DNA of 64,000 bases from Calditrichota bacterium (GTDB taxonomy: Bacteria > CLD3), in assembly GCA_008501735.1 (NCBI GenBank), contig QQUF01000043.1:20581-84580 (forward strand), in the 5' to 3' direction. Shown one piece after another: positions 53,596 to 61,943 of this stretch. Numbering within the stretch: the stretch's first letter is position 1; each line of letters starts with the position of its first letter. A model generated the notes under the pieces. The model was not told the DNA's origin, did no database searches, and saw only the letters and a list, made by a program, of their open reading frames with translations. The translations under genes were made by a program, and so were the position numbers.

Positions 53596-54697
53596 ATTTT
53601 ATTGCCTCTTCAATAAAAGCACCTGCAACAACTTTGTCATTTTCATAAATTACTAAAGATTGCCCTGGTGTTACGGCTCTTTGCGGTTCATCAAAAATTA
53701 CTTTAAAATTTCCTTCACCATCGTAGTAAACAGTTCCGGGATAAGGAGGACTATTGTAGCGGATTTTGACATCAGCAGGAAAAGGAATTGTTGTTGGTTT
53801 TTTTGAAACCCAATTTGCACCTTTTGCTGTAAGTCCAATGTCAAGCAATTTGTCATTACTTCCAACGTGAATTGTGTTTGTCTTGAAGTCAATTTTATTT
53901 ACGTAAATAGGTTCTGGTGTAGTTATTCCAATTCTTCTTCTTTGCCCGATTGTGTAAAATGGGAAACCTCTGTGAATTCCTAATTCTTCACCACTTTCAC
54001 CAATGATTTTGCCACCAGCAACTTTTTCTTCAAGCTCAGGAACTGCTTTTTTGAGGAATTTTTCGTAATCATTATCAGGAATGAAGCAAATTTCTTGAGA
54101 TTCTGGTTTATCTGCTGTTTTAATTTCATATTTATGGGCTAATTCACGAACTTCTTTTTTGGTAAGCTCACCAAGTGGTAACATTGTGTGTTCCAAGCTA
54201 TGTTGTTGAACTCCCCAAAGTGCGTAAGATTGGTCTTTTGAGTCGTCTAGACCTTTGAGAAGTGAAAAGCGATTTTCATCTTTTTCAAAACCAATTCTCG
54301 CGTAATGCCCTGTTGCAACGAAATCCGCTCCGATTTCAAATGCTTTCTTGACTAAAGTATCCCATTTGATAGTTGTGTTACACATTACACAAGGATTTGG
54401 AGTTCTTCCGTGAAGATATTCGCTAACAAAATTATCAATTACGTTGTTGTCAAATTCTTCAGAAAAATTCACAACGTAGTAGGGGGAATCAATGGAATTG
54501 CAAACATTTCTTGCATCGTTCACTGAATCAAGAGAACAACAGCCTGATTCGTGATTTATATCGATTCCGAGTTTTTCGTAATTCCACAATTTCATTGTCA
54601 TTCCGATGACGTTGTAACCTTGCTCTTTGAGCATTACAGCTGCGACAGAGCTATCAACTCCACCACTCATTGCAACGACAACATTCTTTTTTTTCAC
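53588..54697 (-). CDS. mnmA: tRNA-specific 2-thiouridylase
   Basis: The 369-residue ATP pyrophosphatase-type enzyme thiolates uridine 34 of Lys, Glu and Gln tRNAs. The PP-loop is VVAMSGGVDSSVAAVML (residues 7-23). The thiolation cysteines are C103 in GRTPNPCVMCNTTIKW and C204 in ESQEICFIPDNDYEKF, about 100 apart as usual. The two-part C-terminal barrel has YTIGQRRRIGI and PGQSLVIYENDKVVAGAFIE. It is the first gene of the mnmA-panB-rlpA operon. Confidence 0.97.
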   Translation of the reverse strand: MKKKNVVVAMSGGVDSSVAAVMLKEQGYNVIGMTMKLWNYEKLGIDINHESGCCSLDSVNDARNVCNSIDSPYYVVNFSEEFDNNVIDNFVSEYLHGRTPNPCVMCNTTIKWDTLVKKAFEIGADFVATGHYARIGFEKDENRFSLLKGLDDSKDQSYALWGVQQHSLEHTMLPLGELTKKEVRELAHKYEIKTADKPESQEICFIPDNDYEKFLKKAVPELEEKVAGGKIIGESGEELGIHRGFPFYTIGQRRRIGITTPEPIYVNKIDFKTNTIHVGSNDKLLDIGLTAKGANWVSKKPTTIPFPADVKIRYNSPPYPGTVYYDGEGNFKVIFDEPQRAVTPGQSLVIYENDKVVAGAFIEEAIKYD

Positions 54698-54876
54698 TAA
54701 AAACCTTTCTTAAAAACGTTAATTACACTACAAAATAATTAAGATTATTTTTATTTAGTTAGGTGAATGTAAGATTATTTTAGATTAAAATCAGTAGTGT
54801 AAAGATTAGTAAATATAAAGCTAAAATTAGATTTTTGCACTTACTTTAAACACTAAAGATATGGATTTGATTAGAC

Positions 54877-55140
54877 TTATTGGTTTTTCCCTAATGCATA
54901 TTTTACTCTGTCTTTTTTAAGTTGGATTTCTAATAAAAGACAAATTGCAACTGCTAATTCGCGAGTGTCATTAGTTTGCAAAGACTCGAATTCAATGAAT
55001 TTCGCTAAATTTGGATTTGTAAAACGTAAATCACCAATAATTCTCTCAGCTTGGCTTTGAGCTCCAAGTAAAAAGTTTGCTGCTTTTTGTTCTGTGTATT
55101 CTTGAATTGTATCGTCTTCAATTAATGGAATACAATCCAT
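54877..55140 (-). CDS. Small protein of unknown function
   Basis: I do not recognise this 87-residue protein. It has an acidic N-terminus (DCIPLIEDDTIQEYTEQKAA), a helix with ANFLLGAQSQAERIIGDLRF, and a C-terminal helix AVAICLLLEIQLKKDRVKYA that ends in basic residues. It has no signal peptide or TM helix and is monocistronic. The frame is open with normal codon use, and the start has an AGGTAATTT purine stretch upstream. Confidence 0.6.
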   Translation of the reverse strand: MDCIPLIEDDTIQEYTEQKAANFLLGAQSQAERIIGDLRFTNPNLAKFIEFESLQTNDTRELAVAICLLLEIQLKKDRVKYALGKNQ

Positions 55141-55297
55141 AAATTACCTCATTTTCGTTAGTTAAAATTTATCGAAAGTAGAGAGTTATGTTTTTTTTGT
55201 CAAGGAAAAAGTTTCACTGTAATTTGGAATAACTTTGATTCTAAAGTGTTTGATTTTCTTGAGTTTCACAAACAGGATTCTTTAAAAAAGAACAAAA

Positions 55298-55975
55298 ATG
55301 CAAAAATTAAATTTCCTTTTAATCTTTATACTTTTTACAAGCTGTTCATTGATTTCTGAAGAGAAAAGTGCAGATTCGCAAATTGAAATTATTGAAGAGA
55401 ATGATAAAGTTTTTATCCAAGACAGAACGGGCAAAAAATGGGACGTTACAAGTGCAATTGAAAAGTATGAAATGAAAGCTGATAAATTTCAATTTGGTTT
55501 AGGAACTGACGCAATTCCTCCTGTGATAAATCCAAGAATTTTAAAAGATGGTGAAGCAGGTTACCCTTCTAACTCAGATGAATCTTTGATTTTGGGTGTA
55601 ACAATGAGCAAAGATGCAAGAGCTTACTCAAAAAATCAACTTTCGAGACGAGAGGTTGTTAATGAAAGATTTTCAACTAAAACTGTTGCGGTTGCTTACT
55701 GACCATTGATAGATTTGGCTGCAGTTTACAGTCGGGAAATTGGTGGAAATATTTTGACACTTGCGGCAAGTGGTTGGACTTACGCTTTTACTTTTGTGCT
55801 TTATGATTATGAGACGGAAAGTCTCTGGTACCCAAATATTACAGAAAATAAATTAGAGTGTATAAGTGGATTTTATGAAGGAAAATCATTGAAAGTTGTT
55901 TCGTCTGTCAAACGTTCAAATTGGAAAAAATGGAAAACTAGTAATCCCGATACAAAATGGTTACTTACAAATTGA
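55298..55975 (+). CDS. DUF3179 lipoprotein with an in-frame UGA (candidate selenoprotein)
   Basis: One continuous frame of 225 codons is interrupted only by TGA at codon 135 (55700-55702). The N-terminus is a lipoprotein signal (MQKLNFLLIFILFTSC, lipid cysteine 16). The body matches DUF3179: IPPVINPRILKDGEAGYPSN, ILGVTMSKDARAYSKNQLSR and REVVNERFSTKTVAVAY, then the TGA, then PLIDLAAVYSREIGGNILTL, VLYDYETESLWYP and WKTSNPDTKWLL. Homologues have Tyr-Cys-Pro-Leu where this reads Tyr-UGA-Pro-Leu, so UGA stands exactly at the family cysteine. A hairpin follows at a SECIS-like distance. A nonsense mutation is the alternative, but no other damage is visible. The family function is unknown; a thiol/selenol redox role is only an inference. 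Confidence 0.75.
55714..55736 (+). promoter_or_regulatory. Possible bacterial SECIS hairpin after the in-frame UGA
   Basis: The stem tttggctg (55714-55721) pairs with cagtcggg (55729-55736) over eight pairs, four of them G-U, around the loop cagttta. The loop starts 19 nt after the UGA, inside the 16-37 nt range usual for bacterial SECIS elements. The loop lacks the expected G in its first two positions unless the closing G-C pair opens. The wobble pairs make it weak; it is suggestive only. Confidence 0.35.
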
Positions 55976-55977
55976 TT

Positions 55978-57582
55978 TTAAGAAAATCCTTCAAAATCAA
56001 CTTCTTCGTCAATAGTTTCACAATTTTCTCTGTAAAGTGGAGTTAACATAAAAATTGAACCTGATTCAGTTTCGCCTTCAAAACGAATGTAATCTTCTTG
56101 AAAATCCAAATCGAACCTGTCAGCGAAAAAGTAAGAATTTGGTGCAATTTCCTTAATCGCGTGTTCGTCTTGGGTCGTGTAATTTCCTGAAAGCATTGTG
56201 ATTTTTGTAATCATTCCAAATTCTTTTGAACTTTTGGCTGTGAAAGAAATTGTTCCCTTGGTTTCAGTTGTTGTGTCGCCGAAAGTAAAGTTTCCGTTTT
56301 CAGTTAAAAACTCAAAATCTGCGATGACTCCTGTTGAGAGCCCTGTTTTTCCAAGTTTGAAGGCTTCTAAAATAGAATCTTCCGAGAAATAATCTCGAAT
56401 TTTTAGAAACGTTTTTACTTTCCCGAAAATCTGTTCATTATGTTCCGTCATTTTGAAAAAAGGAAAACTAACTTGTCTGAAACGGTTGAAATTTCCGTGG
56501 GCATCGTTTCCTGCAATTATTGAGATTTTTTTCCCTTTGAGCAAAGACTGAATCCAACGCTTTTTCCCAACTTCAAAAGAATGGTCTAAAGTTCCGTTCA
56601 ATATCTGGACTCCATTTAAACCTTCAGTGCAAAAATCGTCAAGATTCCATTCACCACGATTAATCAATAATTTTTCCAAAGTTGGAGCTTCGCAACCAGG
56701 ATGAGCAGCAAATGCGACACTTTTAGATTCTAAGTTTTGAAGAATTTGAGAAATAGAATTTTCAGAATCTGTCTGAAACCATTTTTCGGCAGAATCACCA
56801 CTTCCATAAAAGAACTTTTGATTTCCGTAAACTAAAAGATGAACATTTTTGCCAAGAGAGTTTTCACAAGTTGCTTCTTCACCACGAACTACAACAAAAT
56901 TATCGTTTTGGGAGTTCAGTCTCGTTACTTCATTTTGTAGAAATTTCCATTTTTCCAAAGTTGGGGAAGTTTCAAGGTAATTTTCCCATTTATCGTCAAG
57001 GTCGTAAGAGTGGTCTGTTGTTGTGTAAAAATCCAAGCCTATTGGTTTTGAAAGCAATTTCGAAGCTTCGATTGGAGCTCCGTACTCAACTTGGTCACTT
57101 GTTAAGTTTGTATGACAATGACATTCACCAAAGTAGAAATCCTCAAACTTTGGTAAATTTTCTTCAGCTACAAAAGTTTCCAAAGGAGAATTTGAAAGCC
57201 CTTTGTAGTTGTCGTTTGTCGCTTTTTGGGATTTACCTTGTGAGTTTTCCCAATGAAAAGTAACATTCAAAAAATGTTTGCCAATTCCAAGTGGCTCTAT
57301 ATCTTCGACTTTCCACCAAAATTGAGAATTGATTTTTTCATTAAAATAAAAGACTTCTACTTTTTTAGATTCGCCTAATGTTATTTCAACTGAAATTTTT
57401 GTTAAGGTGATTGGATAAGAATCGGAATCTTTTAACAAAAACAAAACAGGGATTTTCTGATTCGGTTCGATTCTGTAAGGAGCATCTGCAAGAATTTCAG
57501 GTTCTTTTGTTTTGAGGTAACTAAAAAAATACTTGAATCTGTAATGAATTTCTGCGTAACCGAAAATTGGAAAAAAGAACAT
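55978..57582 (-). CDS. Exported PHP-domain (DUF3604-like) metallohydrolase
   Basis: The 534-residue protein starts MFFFPIFGYAEIHYRFKYFF, a short hydrophobic leader rather than a clear signal peptide. Residues 35-140 form a beta-sandwich. A PHP domain follows: FYFGECHCHTNLTSDQVEYG (HxH metal motif), IGLDFYTTTDHSYDLDD (DH motif), FVVVRGEEATCENSLGKNVH, VAFAAHPGC and ISIIAGNDAHGNFNRFRQ. The metal histidine and aspartate pattern is complete. The last 100 residues are a second beta domain. It is probably a phosphoesterase or glycan-side-group hydrolase; the substrate is unknown. The start lies 6 bases after the prkA stop, so the two form an operon. A related protein is at 19737. Confidence 0.78.
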   Translation of the reverse strand: MFFFPIFGYAEIHYRFKYFFSYLKTKEPEILADAPYRIEPNQKIPVLFLLKDSDSYPITLTKISVEITLGESKKVEVFYFNEKINSQFWWKVEDIEPLGIGKHFLNVTFHWENSQGKSQKATNDNYKGLSNSPLETFVAEENLPKFEDFYFGECHCHTNLTSDQVEYGAPIEASKLLSKPIGLDFYTTTDHSYDLDDKWENYLETSPTLEKWKFLQNEVTRLNSQNDNFVVVRGEEATCENSLGKNVHLLVYGNQKFFYGSGDSAEKWFQTDSENSISQILQNLESKSVAFAAHPGCEAPTLEKLLINRGEWNLDDFCTEGLNGVQILNGTLDHSFEVGKKRWIQSLLKGKKISIIAGNDAHGNFNRFRQVSFPFFKMTEHNEQIFGKVKTFLKIRDYFSEDSILEAFKLGKTGLSTGVIADFEFLTENGNFTFGDTTTETKGTISFTAKSSKEFGMITKITMLSGNYTTQDEHAIKEIAPNSYFFADRFDLDFQEDYIRFEGETESGSIFMLTPLYRENCETIDEEVDFEGFS

Positions 57583-57588
57583 AAAAAC

Positions 57589-59643
57589 CTAAGAGTTATC
57601 CTTTGCATCGCCGCGAGCAAAAATACTTGCAACGTAATTCAAAACATCTGTTGCAGACTCGTCAGAGTAACCGAAGTATTTTACTAAACGGCTTTTTACA
57701 ACGTCAATTTTTTCTTGTGTTTCTCTGTCAACAACGTTTGAAATAAGGCTTGTGAGTTTAATCGAATCTTTTTGGTCTTCGAAAAGCTTTAATTCAAGAG
57801 CTTTGTGAAGTCTTTCGTTGGTAGAATAGTCAAAGGTCTTTCCTTCGATTGCCAAAGCTCCAATGTAATTCATAATTTCACGTCTAAAGTCATCTTTCCT
57901 GCTTTCTGTAATTCCAATTTTATCCTCAATCGAACGTAGAAGTCTTTCGTCTGGACCTTCGTATTCGCCTGTGTATTTATTTTTGACTTTTTCGTGTTGA
58001 ACGTAAGCTTTCAAATTATCAATGTAGTTTGCACATAATTTTTTAATCGCTTCTTCGTCGGCACTAATTGCTCTTTGAACTTCATTTTTGACAATGTCTT
58101 CGTACTCTTCTTTGACGACAGAGAGCATTTCCAAAAATCGCTTTTTCTGGTCTTCGTTTGAAATTAAAGAATGATGCGAAAGCCCTTCCTCAAGTTCATT
58201 CATTACCATAAAAGGATTAATTGAAGTTGTTTCAAGTTCGCTAACGAGTGCGTTTGAAATTTTGTCTTGAATGTAACGTGGAGAAATTCCGTCCATTCCT
58301 TCACGCAAAGCCTCTTGTTTTAATTCTTTGACATTCTCGACTGTGTAACCGGGAAGAGTTTTTCCGTTGTATAGTTTGAGTTTTTGCATCAAAGAAAGAT
58401 TCGCTTTCTTTGGGTCTTCAAGACGAGTCAAAATTGCCCACATTGAAGCAACTTCAATTGTGTGAGGTGCAATATGTTTGTTTCGGATTTTGTCTTGGTT
58501 GTAATCTTTTGAGTAAATCCTGATTTCGTCTTCAAGTTTTGTGATGTAAGGAATGTCAATTTTTATTGTTCTGTCGCGAAGTGCTTCCATAAATTCATTG
58601 TTTTGAAGTTTTTTGTATTCCGCTTCGTTCGTGTGTCCGATAATTACTTCGTCAATGTCGGTTTGAGGAAATTTCTTTGGTTTGATTTTATGCTCTTGTG
58701 AAGCTCCAAGCAAATCGTAAAGAAAAGCAACTTCGAGTTTTAAAACTTCAACAAATTCAATTACACCACGATTTGCGACGTTAAATTCTCCATCAAAATT
58801 AAAAGCTCTTGGGTCTGAGTCAGAACCGTATTCTGCAATTTTCCTGTAATTTATGTCACCTGTGAGCTCTGTTGAATCTTGGTTTTTCTCATCTTTTGGC
58901 TGGAAAGTCCCAATTCCGATTCTGTCTTCTTCCGAGAGAACAAGTCTTTTAACTTTAACATTGTCTAAAATTGCAGACCATTTGCCGTCATTTTCTTCAA
59001 GAACTTTGTTGTACATAAAACGGCAATAAGGGCAGAGTGAACCTTCTATTTTGATTTCGTGCTGAGATTTTCCGCTTGAGTTGATTCGCTCTTCCATTTC
59101 TTTTCTAAGTTCAGGTGGAATCAATTTTAGTGGTTCTTCGTGAACAGGGCATTGAACCCAGTTTTCAGTTCCATCTTTTTCAATATCTTTCCAAAAATGA
59201 GTGTAAAGAGCTCCTTCATCAGTTTTTGAATATTCTTCAGTTCCTTTTTTGAGTAAACGAGCAATTGTACTTTTTGCACTTCCAACAGGACCGTGAAGAA
59301 GCAAAACGCGTTTTTCAGTTCCGTAACGACGCGAAGCAGATTTGAAAAAACGAACAATTTTTTGGAGTGGTTCTTCAATTCCATAAATTGCATCTTTTCC
59401 GTTACCGATTGGGTCGGAGAAAAAATTGTATTTGATTAACTTCTGTTTGTTTTCATAAATAACTTCAGTTCCATAGCTCATAATCATATCATAAAGCCTT
59501 TGGTAAGAAGTTCTTGAAACATTTGGATTTTCTAAAACAATGTCAAAGTATTCCTCAATCGTTCCTGACCAAGTTAATGCTTTGTAAATTTTAGCGTCTT
59601 GTTTGTCTTTTATGAAATTGATAATCTTGTTTGCAGAATCCAT
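57589..59643 (-). CDS. prkA: PrkA family serine protein kinase / AAA ATPase
   Basis: From the ATG at 59643 (RBS AAGGAGAACAAA, a strong choice) the protein has 684 residues, the normal PrkA length. The AAA part has the P-loop [20 protein letters not shown], a long insert with a zinc-like CPVHEE...CPYCRF pair, and [20 protein letters not shown] with the Walker B-like segment. The C-terminal PrkA domain runs from about residue 400 ([20 protein letters not shown]). Members are stress-linked kinases or AAA proteases. The usual partners YeaH and SpoVR (YcgB) are not adjacent; a PHP gene follows instead. Confidence 0.92.
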   Translation of the reverse strand: MDSANKIINFIKDKQDAKIYKALTWSGTIEEYFDIVLENPNVSRTSYQRLYDMIMSYGTEVIYENKQKLIKYNFFSDPIGNGKDAIYGIEEPLQKIVRFFKSASRRYGTEKRVLLLHGPVGSAKSTIARLLKKGTEEYSKTDEGALYTHFWKDIEKDGTENWVQCPVHEEPLKLIPPELRKEMEERINSSGKSQHEIKIEGSLCPYCRFMYNKVLEENDGKWSAILDNVKVKRLVLSEEDRIGIGTFQPKDEKNQDSTELTGDINYRKIAEYGSDSDPRAFNFDGEFNVANRGVIEFVEVLKLEVAFLYDLLGASQEHKIKPKKFPQTDIDEVIIGHTNEAEYKKLQNNEFMEALRDRTIKIDIPYITKLEDEIRIYSKDYNQDKIRNKHIAPHTIEVASMWAILTRLEDPKKANLSLMQKLKLYNGKTLPGYTVENVKELKQEALREGMDGISPRYIQDKISNALVSELETTSINPFMVMNELEEGLSHHSLISNEDQKKRFLEMLSVVKEEYEDIVKNEVQRAISADEEAIKKLCANYIDNLKAYVQHEKVKNKYTGEYEGPDERLLRSIEDKIGITESRKDDFRREIMNYIGALAIEGKTFDYSTNERLHKALELKLFEDQKDSIKLTSLISNVVDRETQEKIDVVKSRLVKYFGYSDESATDVLNYVASIFARGDAKDNS

Positions 59644-59683
59644 TTTGTTCTCCTTGAAGTTAAATTTCAAAAAACTAAAGAGT

Positions 59684-59718
59684 TAGACCTGACAGGTTTT
59701 TAAAACCTGTCAGGTCTA
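59684..59718. repeat. Perfect 35-bp palindrome between pgm and prkA
   Basis: The arms tagacctgacaggtttt (59684-59700) and its exact complement (59702-59718) are separated by one base. It may act as a terminator for the phosphohexomutase gene on the minus strand, but the T-run there is poor. A repeated palindrome family is the alternative. Confidence 0.8.
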
Positions 59719-59725
59719 AAAAAAC

Positions 59726-61102
59726 TTAAATCGTAAATTCACCGAACTCTCTTAGTTTACCAACGATTGTTTTTTGATATTCTTCCAATTTTTCAGGAGT
59801 TTTTGCTTCGAATCTCAAAACAATCACTGGTTGAGTGTTAGAAGCTCGAATTAATCCCCAACCTTCGTCGAGTAAAATTCTAACTCCGTCAATGTCAATA
59901 ACTTTGTAGTGTTGTGGGAAATATTCAACAGCTTTTTTGACGATTTCAAATTTTTCTTCATCACTTGCACACTCGGCACGAATTTCAGGAGTTGAGTGGT
60001 AGTAAGGAATTGATTTTAACATTTCGTCAGAAGTACCGTCGTAGTTTGAGAGAATTTCTGTGAGTTTACAAGCACCGTAAACTGCGTCGTCGAAACTGAA
60101 ATAATTTTCACCAAAGAAAATGTGTCCACTCATTTCACCAGCGATTAAACCGCCTATTTCTTTCATTTTATTTTTGAGCAAAGAGTGACCTGTTTTCCAC
60201 ATTAAAGGTTTTCCGCCGTGAGCTTCGATGTCTTCGACCAAACCTTGTGAGCATTTTACATCAAAAACAACCTCTTGTCCTGGATTTCTAGAAAGAACGT
60301 CTCTTGCAAAAATTGCAAGAAGTTGGTCGCCCCAAATTACGTTTCCTTTGTTAGAAACTGCTCCGATTCTGTCGCAATCTCCGTCAAAACCAACTCCTAA
60401 GTCTGCACCTGTTTCAGCAACTTTGGCTTTTAAGTCAACGAGATTTTTTTCAACTGTTGGGTCAGGGTGATGATTTGGGAAATTTCCGTCAACGTCGCCG
60501 AAAAGTCCGATAACTTCAATTCCAAGTTTTTTCATTAATCTTTCAGCAAACAAAGCTCCTGTTGCATTTCCTGAGTCAACAACGACTTTCATTTTTTTAG
60601 AAGGCTTGATTCTTTCGCAAACCATTTCGATGTAATCTTCGACAATGTCTTGTTCTCTTACACTTCCTTTACCTGAAACGAAATCTTCTTTTAAAATGAT
60701 TTCGAGGATTTCTTGAATTGCAGAACCAAAAACAGAGCCTTTTCCAACGCCCATTTTGAAACCGTTGTAGTTTGAAGGATTGTGAGAACCTGTAATCATC
60801 AAATTTGCATCAGGTTTTAAAGCAGTTGCTGAGTAGTAAGTTACTGGAGTTGTAACTTCACCAATGTCAATCACATCAATTCCTGATTCGATAAAAGAAT
60901 TTACCAAAATATCTCTGAATCTTTTTGAGTGAGTTCTAACGTCTCGACCTAAAGTAATTGTCAATTTTCCATTTTTTTCAGGAAGTCTTTTGTTGACGTA
61001 AGAAGCGAATCCTTTTCCAATTAAAGCAACTGACTCATCTGTCAAATCCGTATCAACAATGCCTCTGATGTCGTATTCTCTGAAAATATTTTTATTTACC
61101 AT
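59726..61102 (-). CDS. Phosphomannomutase/phosphoglucomutase
   Basis: This 458-residue alpha-D-phosphohexomutase interconverts hexose 1- and 6-phosphates for envelope glycan synthesis. The phosphoserine is S106 in LMITGSHNPSNYNGFKMG. The magnesium loop is VGFDGDCDRIGAVSNKG. The sugar-specificity loop is GLIAGEMSGHIFFGENYFSF (GEMSGH form, typical of PMM/PGM enzymes), and the phosphate-binding loop is GLIRASNTQPVIVLRFEA. The start REYDIRGIVD is the usual N-terminus. It is monocistronic. Confidence 0.96.
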   Translation of the reverse strand: MVNKNIFREYDIRGIVDTDLTDESVALIGKGFASYVNKRLPEKNGKLTITLGRDVRTHSKRFRDILVNSFIESGIDVIDIGEVTTPVTYYSATALKPDANLMITGSHNPSNYNGFKMGVGKGSVFGSAIQEILEIILKEDFVSGKGSVREQDIVEDYIEMVCERIKPSKKMKVVVDSGNATGALFAERLMKKLGIEVIGLFGDVDGNFPNHHPDPTVEKNLVDLKAKVAETGADLGVGFDGDCDRIGAVSNKGNVIWGDQLLAIFARDVLSRNPGQEVVFDVKCSQGLVEDIEAHGGKPLMWKTGHSLLKNKMKEIGGLIAGEMSGHIFFGENYFSFDDAVYGACKLTEILSNYDGTSDEMLKSIPYYHSTPEIRAECASDEEKFEIVKKAVEYFPQHYKVIDIDGVRILLDEGWGLIRASNTQPVIVLRFEAKTPEKLEEYQKTIVGKLREFGEFTI

Positions 61103-61221
61103 TTGATTTGTAACTCCAAAATTTTAATTAAGATTTTATTCTATTACTTATAAACTTCAATTTAAACAGTTCTAATTCCAAAATAAAATCTATTCTTAGG
61201 AATTTTGGGTTTCAATGAGCA

Positions 61222-61262
61222 GCTATAAAACTAAAAAAGCCACACAGCTAAAAGTGGTATGG
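61222..61262 (-). terminator. Probable terminator of the small membrane protein gene
   Basis: On the minus strand gccataccac...gtgtggc forms an imperfect stem with a bulge, followed by a T6 run. It lies just past the stop at 61294. Between it and the phosphohexomutase start at 61102 I see nothing else. Confidence 0.55.
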
Positions 61263-61293
61263 CAATAATTATGAAAATAAAAAAACTGAAAAA

Positions 61294-61767
61294 CTAATTT
61301 GCAATTAAGATTGTAGAAATAATTGCTAAACCAATACTAGTAAAATATAATCCAATCATTGTATTGGAAATTCGATTCACCTTTTCTTCAATCTTTGAGA
61401 GTTTATGGTTTGACTGAGAGTTTAAATAGACTTGAAATTCTCTTTCTGTGAATTTTTCCAAATCAACGGGTGGATTTTCATTTTCTTCAGTACCACCATT
61501 CCAAGTTTTAAAATCTTCAAAATTGTTAAAATAGGATTTTTTGTTTTTTACGTTGCTAAATGATAATGTTTGTTCATTTCTCATCATCTTTTTAATATTA
61601 AAATAATTGATTTTATATTTTTTCTTCTTTTGAGTAAAAAAAAGGAAAGGGTCTTTCATTCCAACAATTTCACATTCAATTATTTCAAAATCTTTTGTGT
61701 GAATTTGGTCTTGTCCAAATACTAATGAAAAAATCATTAAGGTAATCGCAATAGCTAAAACTTTCAT
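61294..61767 (-). CDS. Small exported protein with C-terminal TM helix, unknown function
   Basis: The 157-residue protein has a signal peptide (KVLAIAITLMIFSLVFGQ) and a lysine-rich beta-like part (CEIVGMKDPFLFFTQKKKKY, then INYFNIKKMMRN). A short coiled-coil stretch (SNHKLSKIEEKVNRISNTMI) leads into a C-terminal TM helix (GLYFTSIGLAIISTILIA). This is similar in layout to small envelope proteins with a dimerising anchor, but no family is recognised. It is preceded by a TATTTTAAAAT-rich stretch with no clear promoter and is monocistronic. Confidence 0.65.
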   Translation of the reverse strand: MKVLAIAITLMIFSLVFGQDQIHTKDFEIIECEIVGMKDPFLFFTQKKKKYKINYFNIKKMMRNEQTLSFSNVKNKKSYFNNFEDFKTWNGGTEENENPPVDLEKFTEREFQVYLNSQSNHKLSKIEEKVNRISNTMIGLYFTSIGLAIISTILIAN

Positions 61768-61943
61768 TTTATCGCCCCTGTTTTATATTTTAAAATATTT
61801 GATTTTACTTAAGATAAAATATTTTCTTTTTTTCGCAAAAGCTAAAACCTTCTGTCAAAAATCTATAAAATACAAACTCTTGATTCTACAAAACCTAAGA
61901 GTTAAATTGAAGAAATTTTACGGGTAATAAAATTAAAAATCTA

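Noticed and set aside
55706..55975. Separate gene starting at TTG 55706
   Set aside because: It is the same frame as the upstream DUF3179 half with the match running straight through the UGA, so it is one gene.
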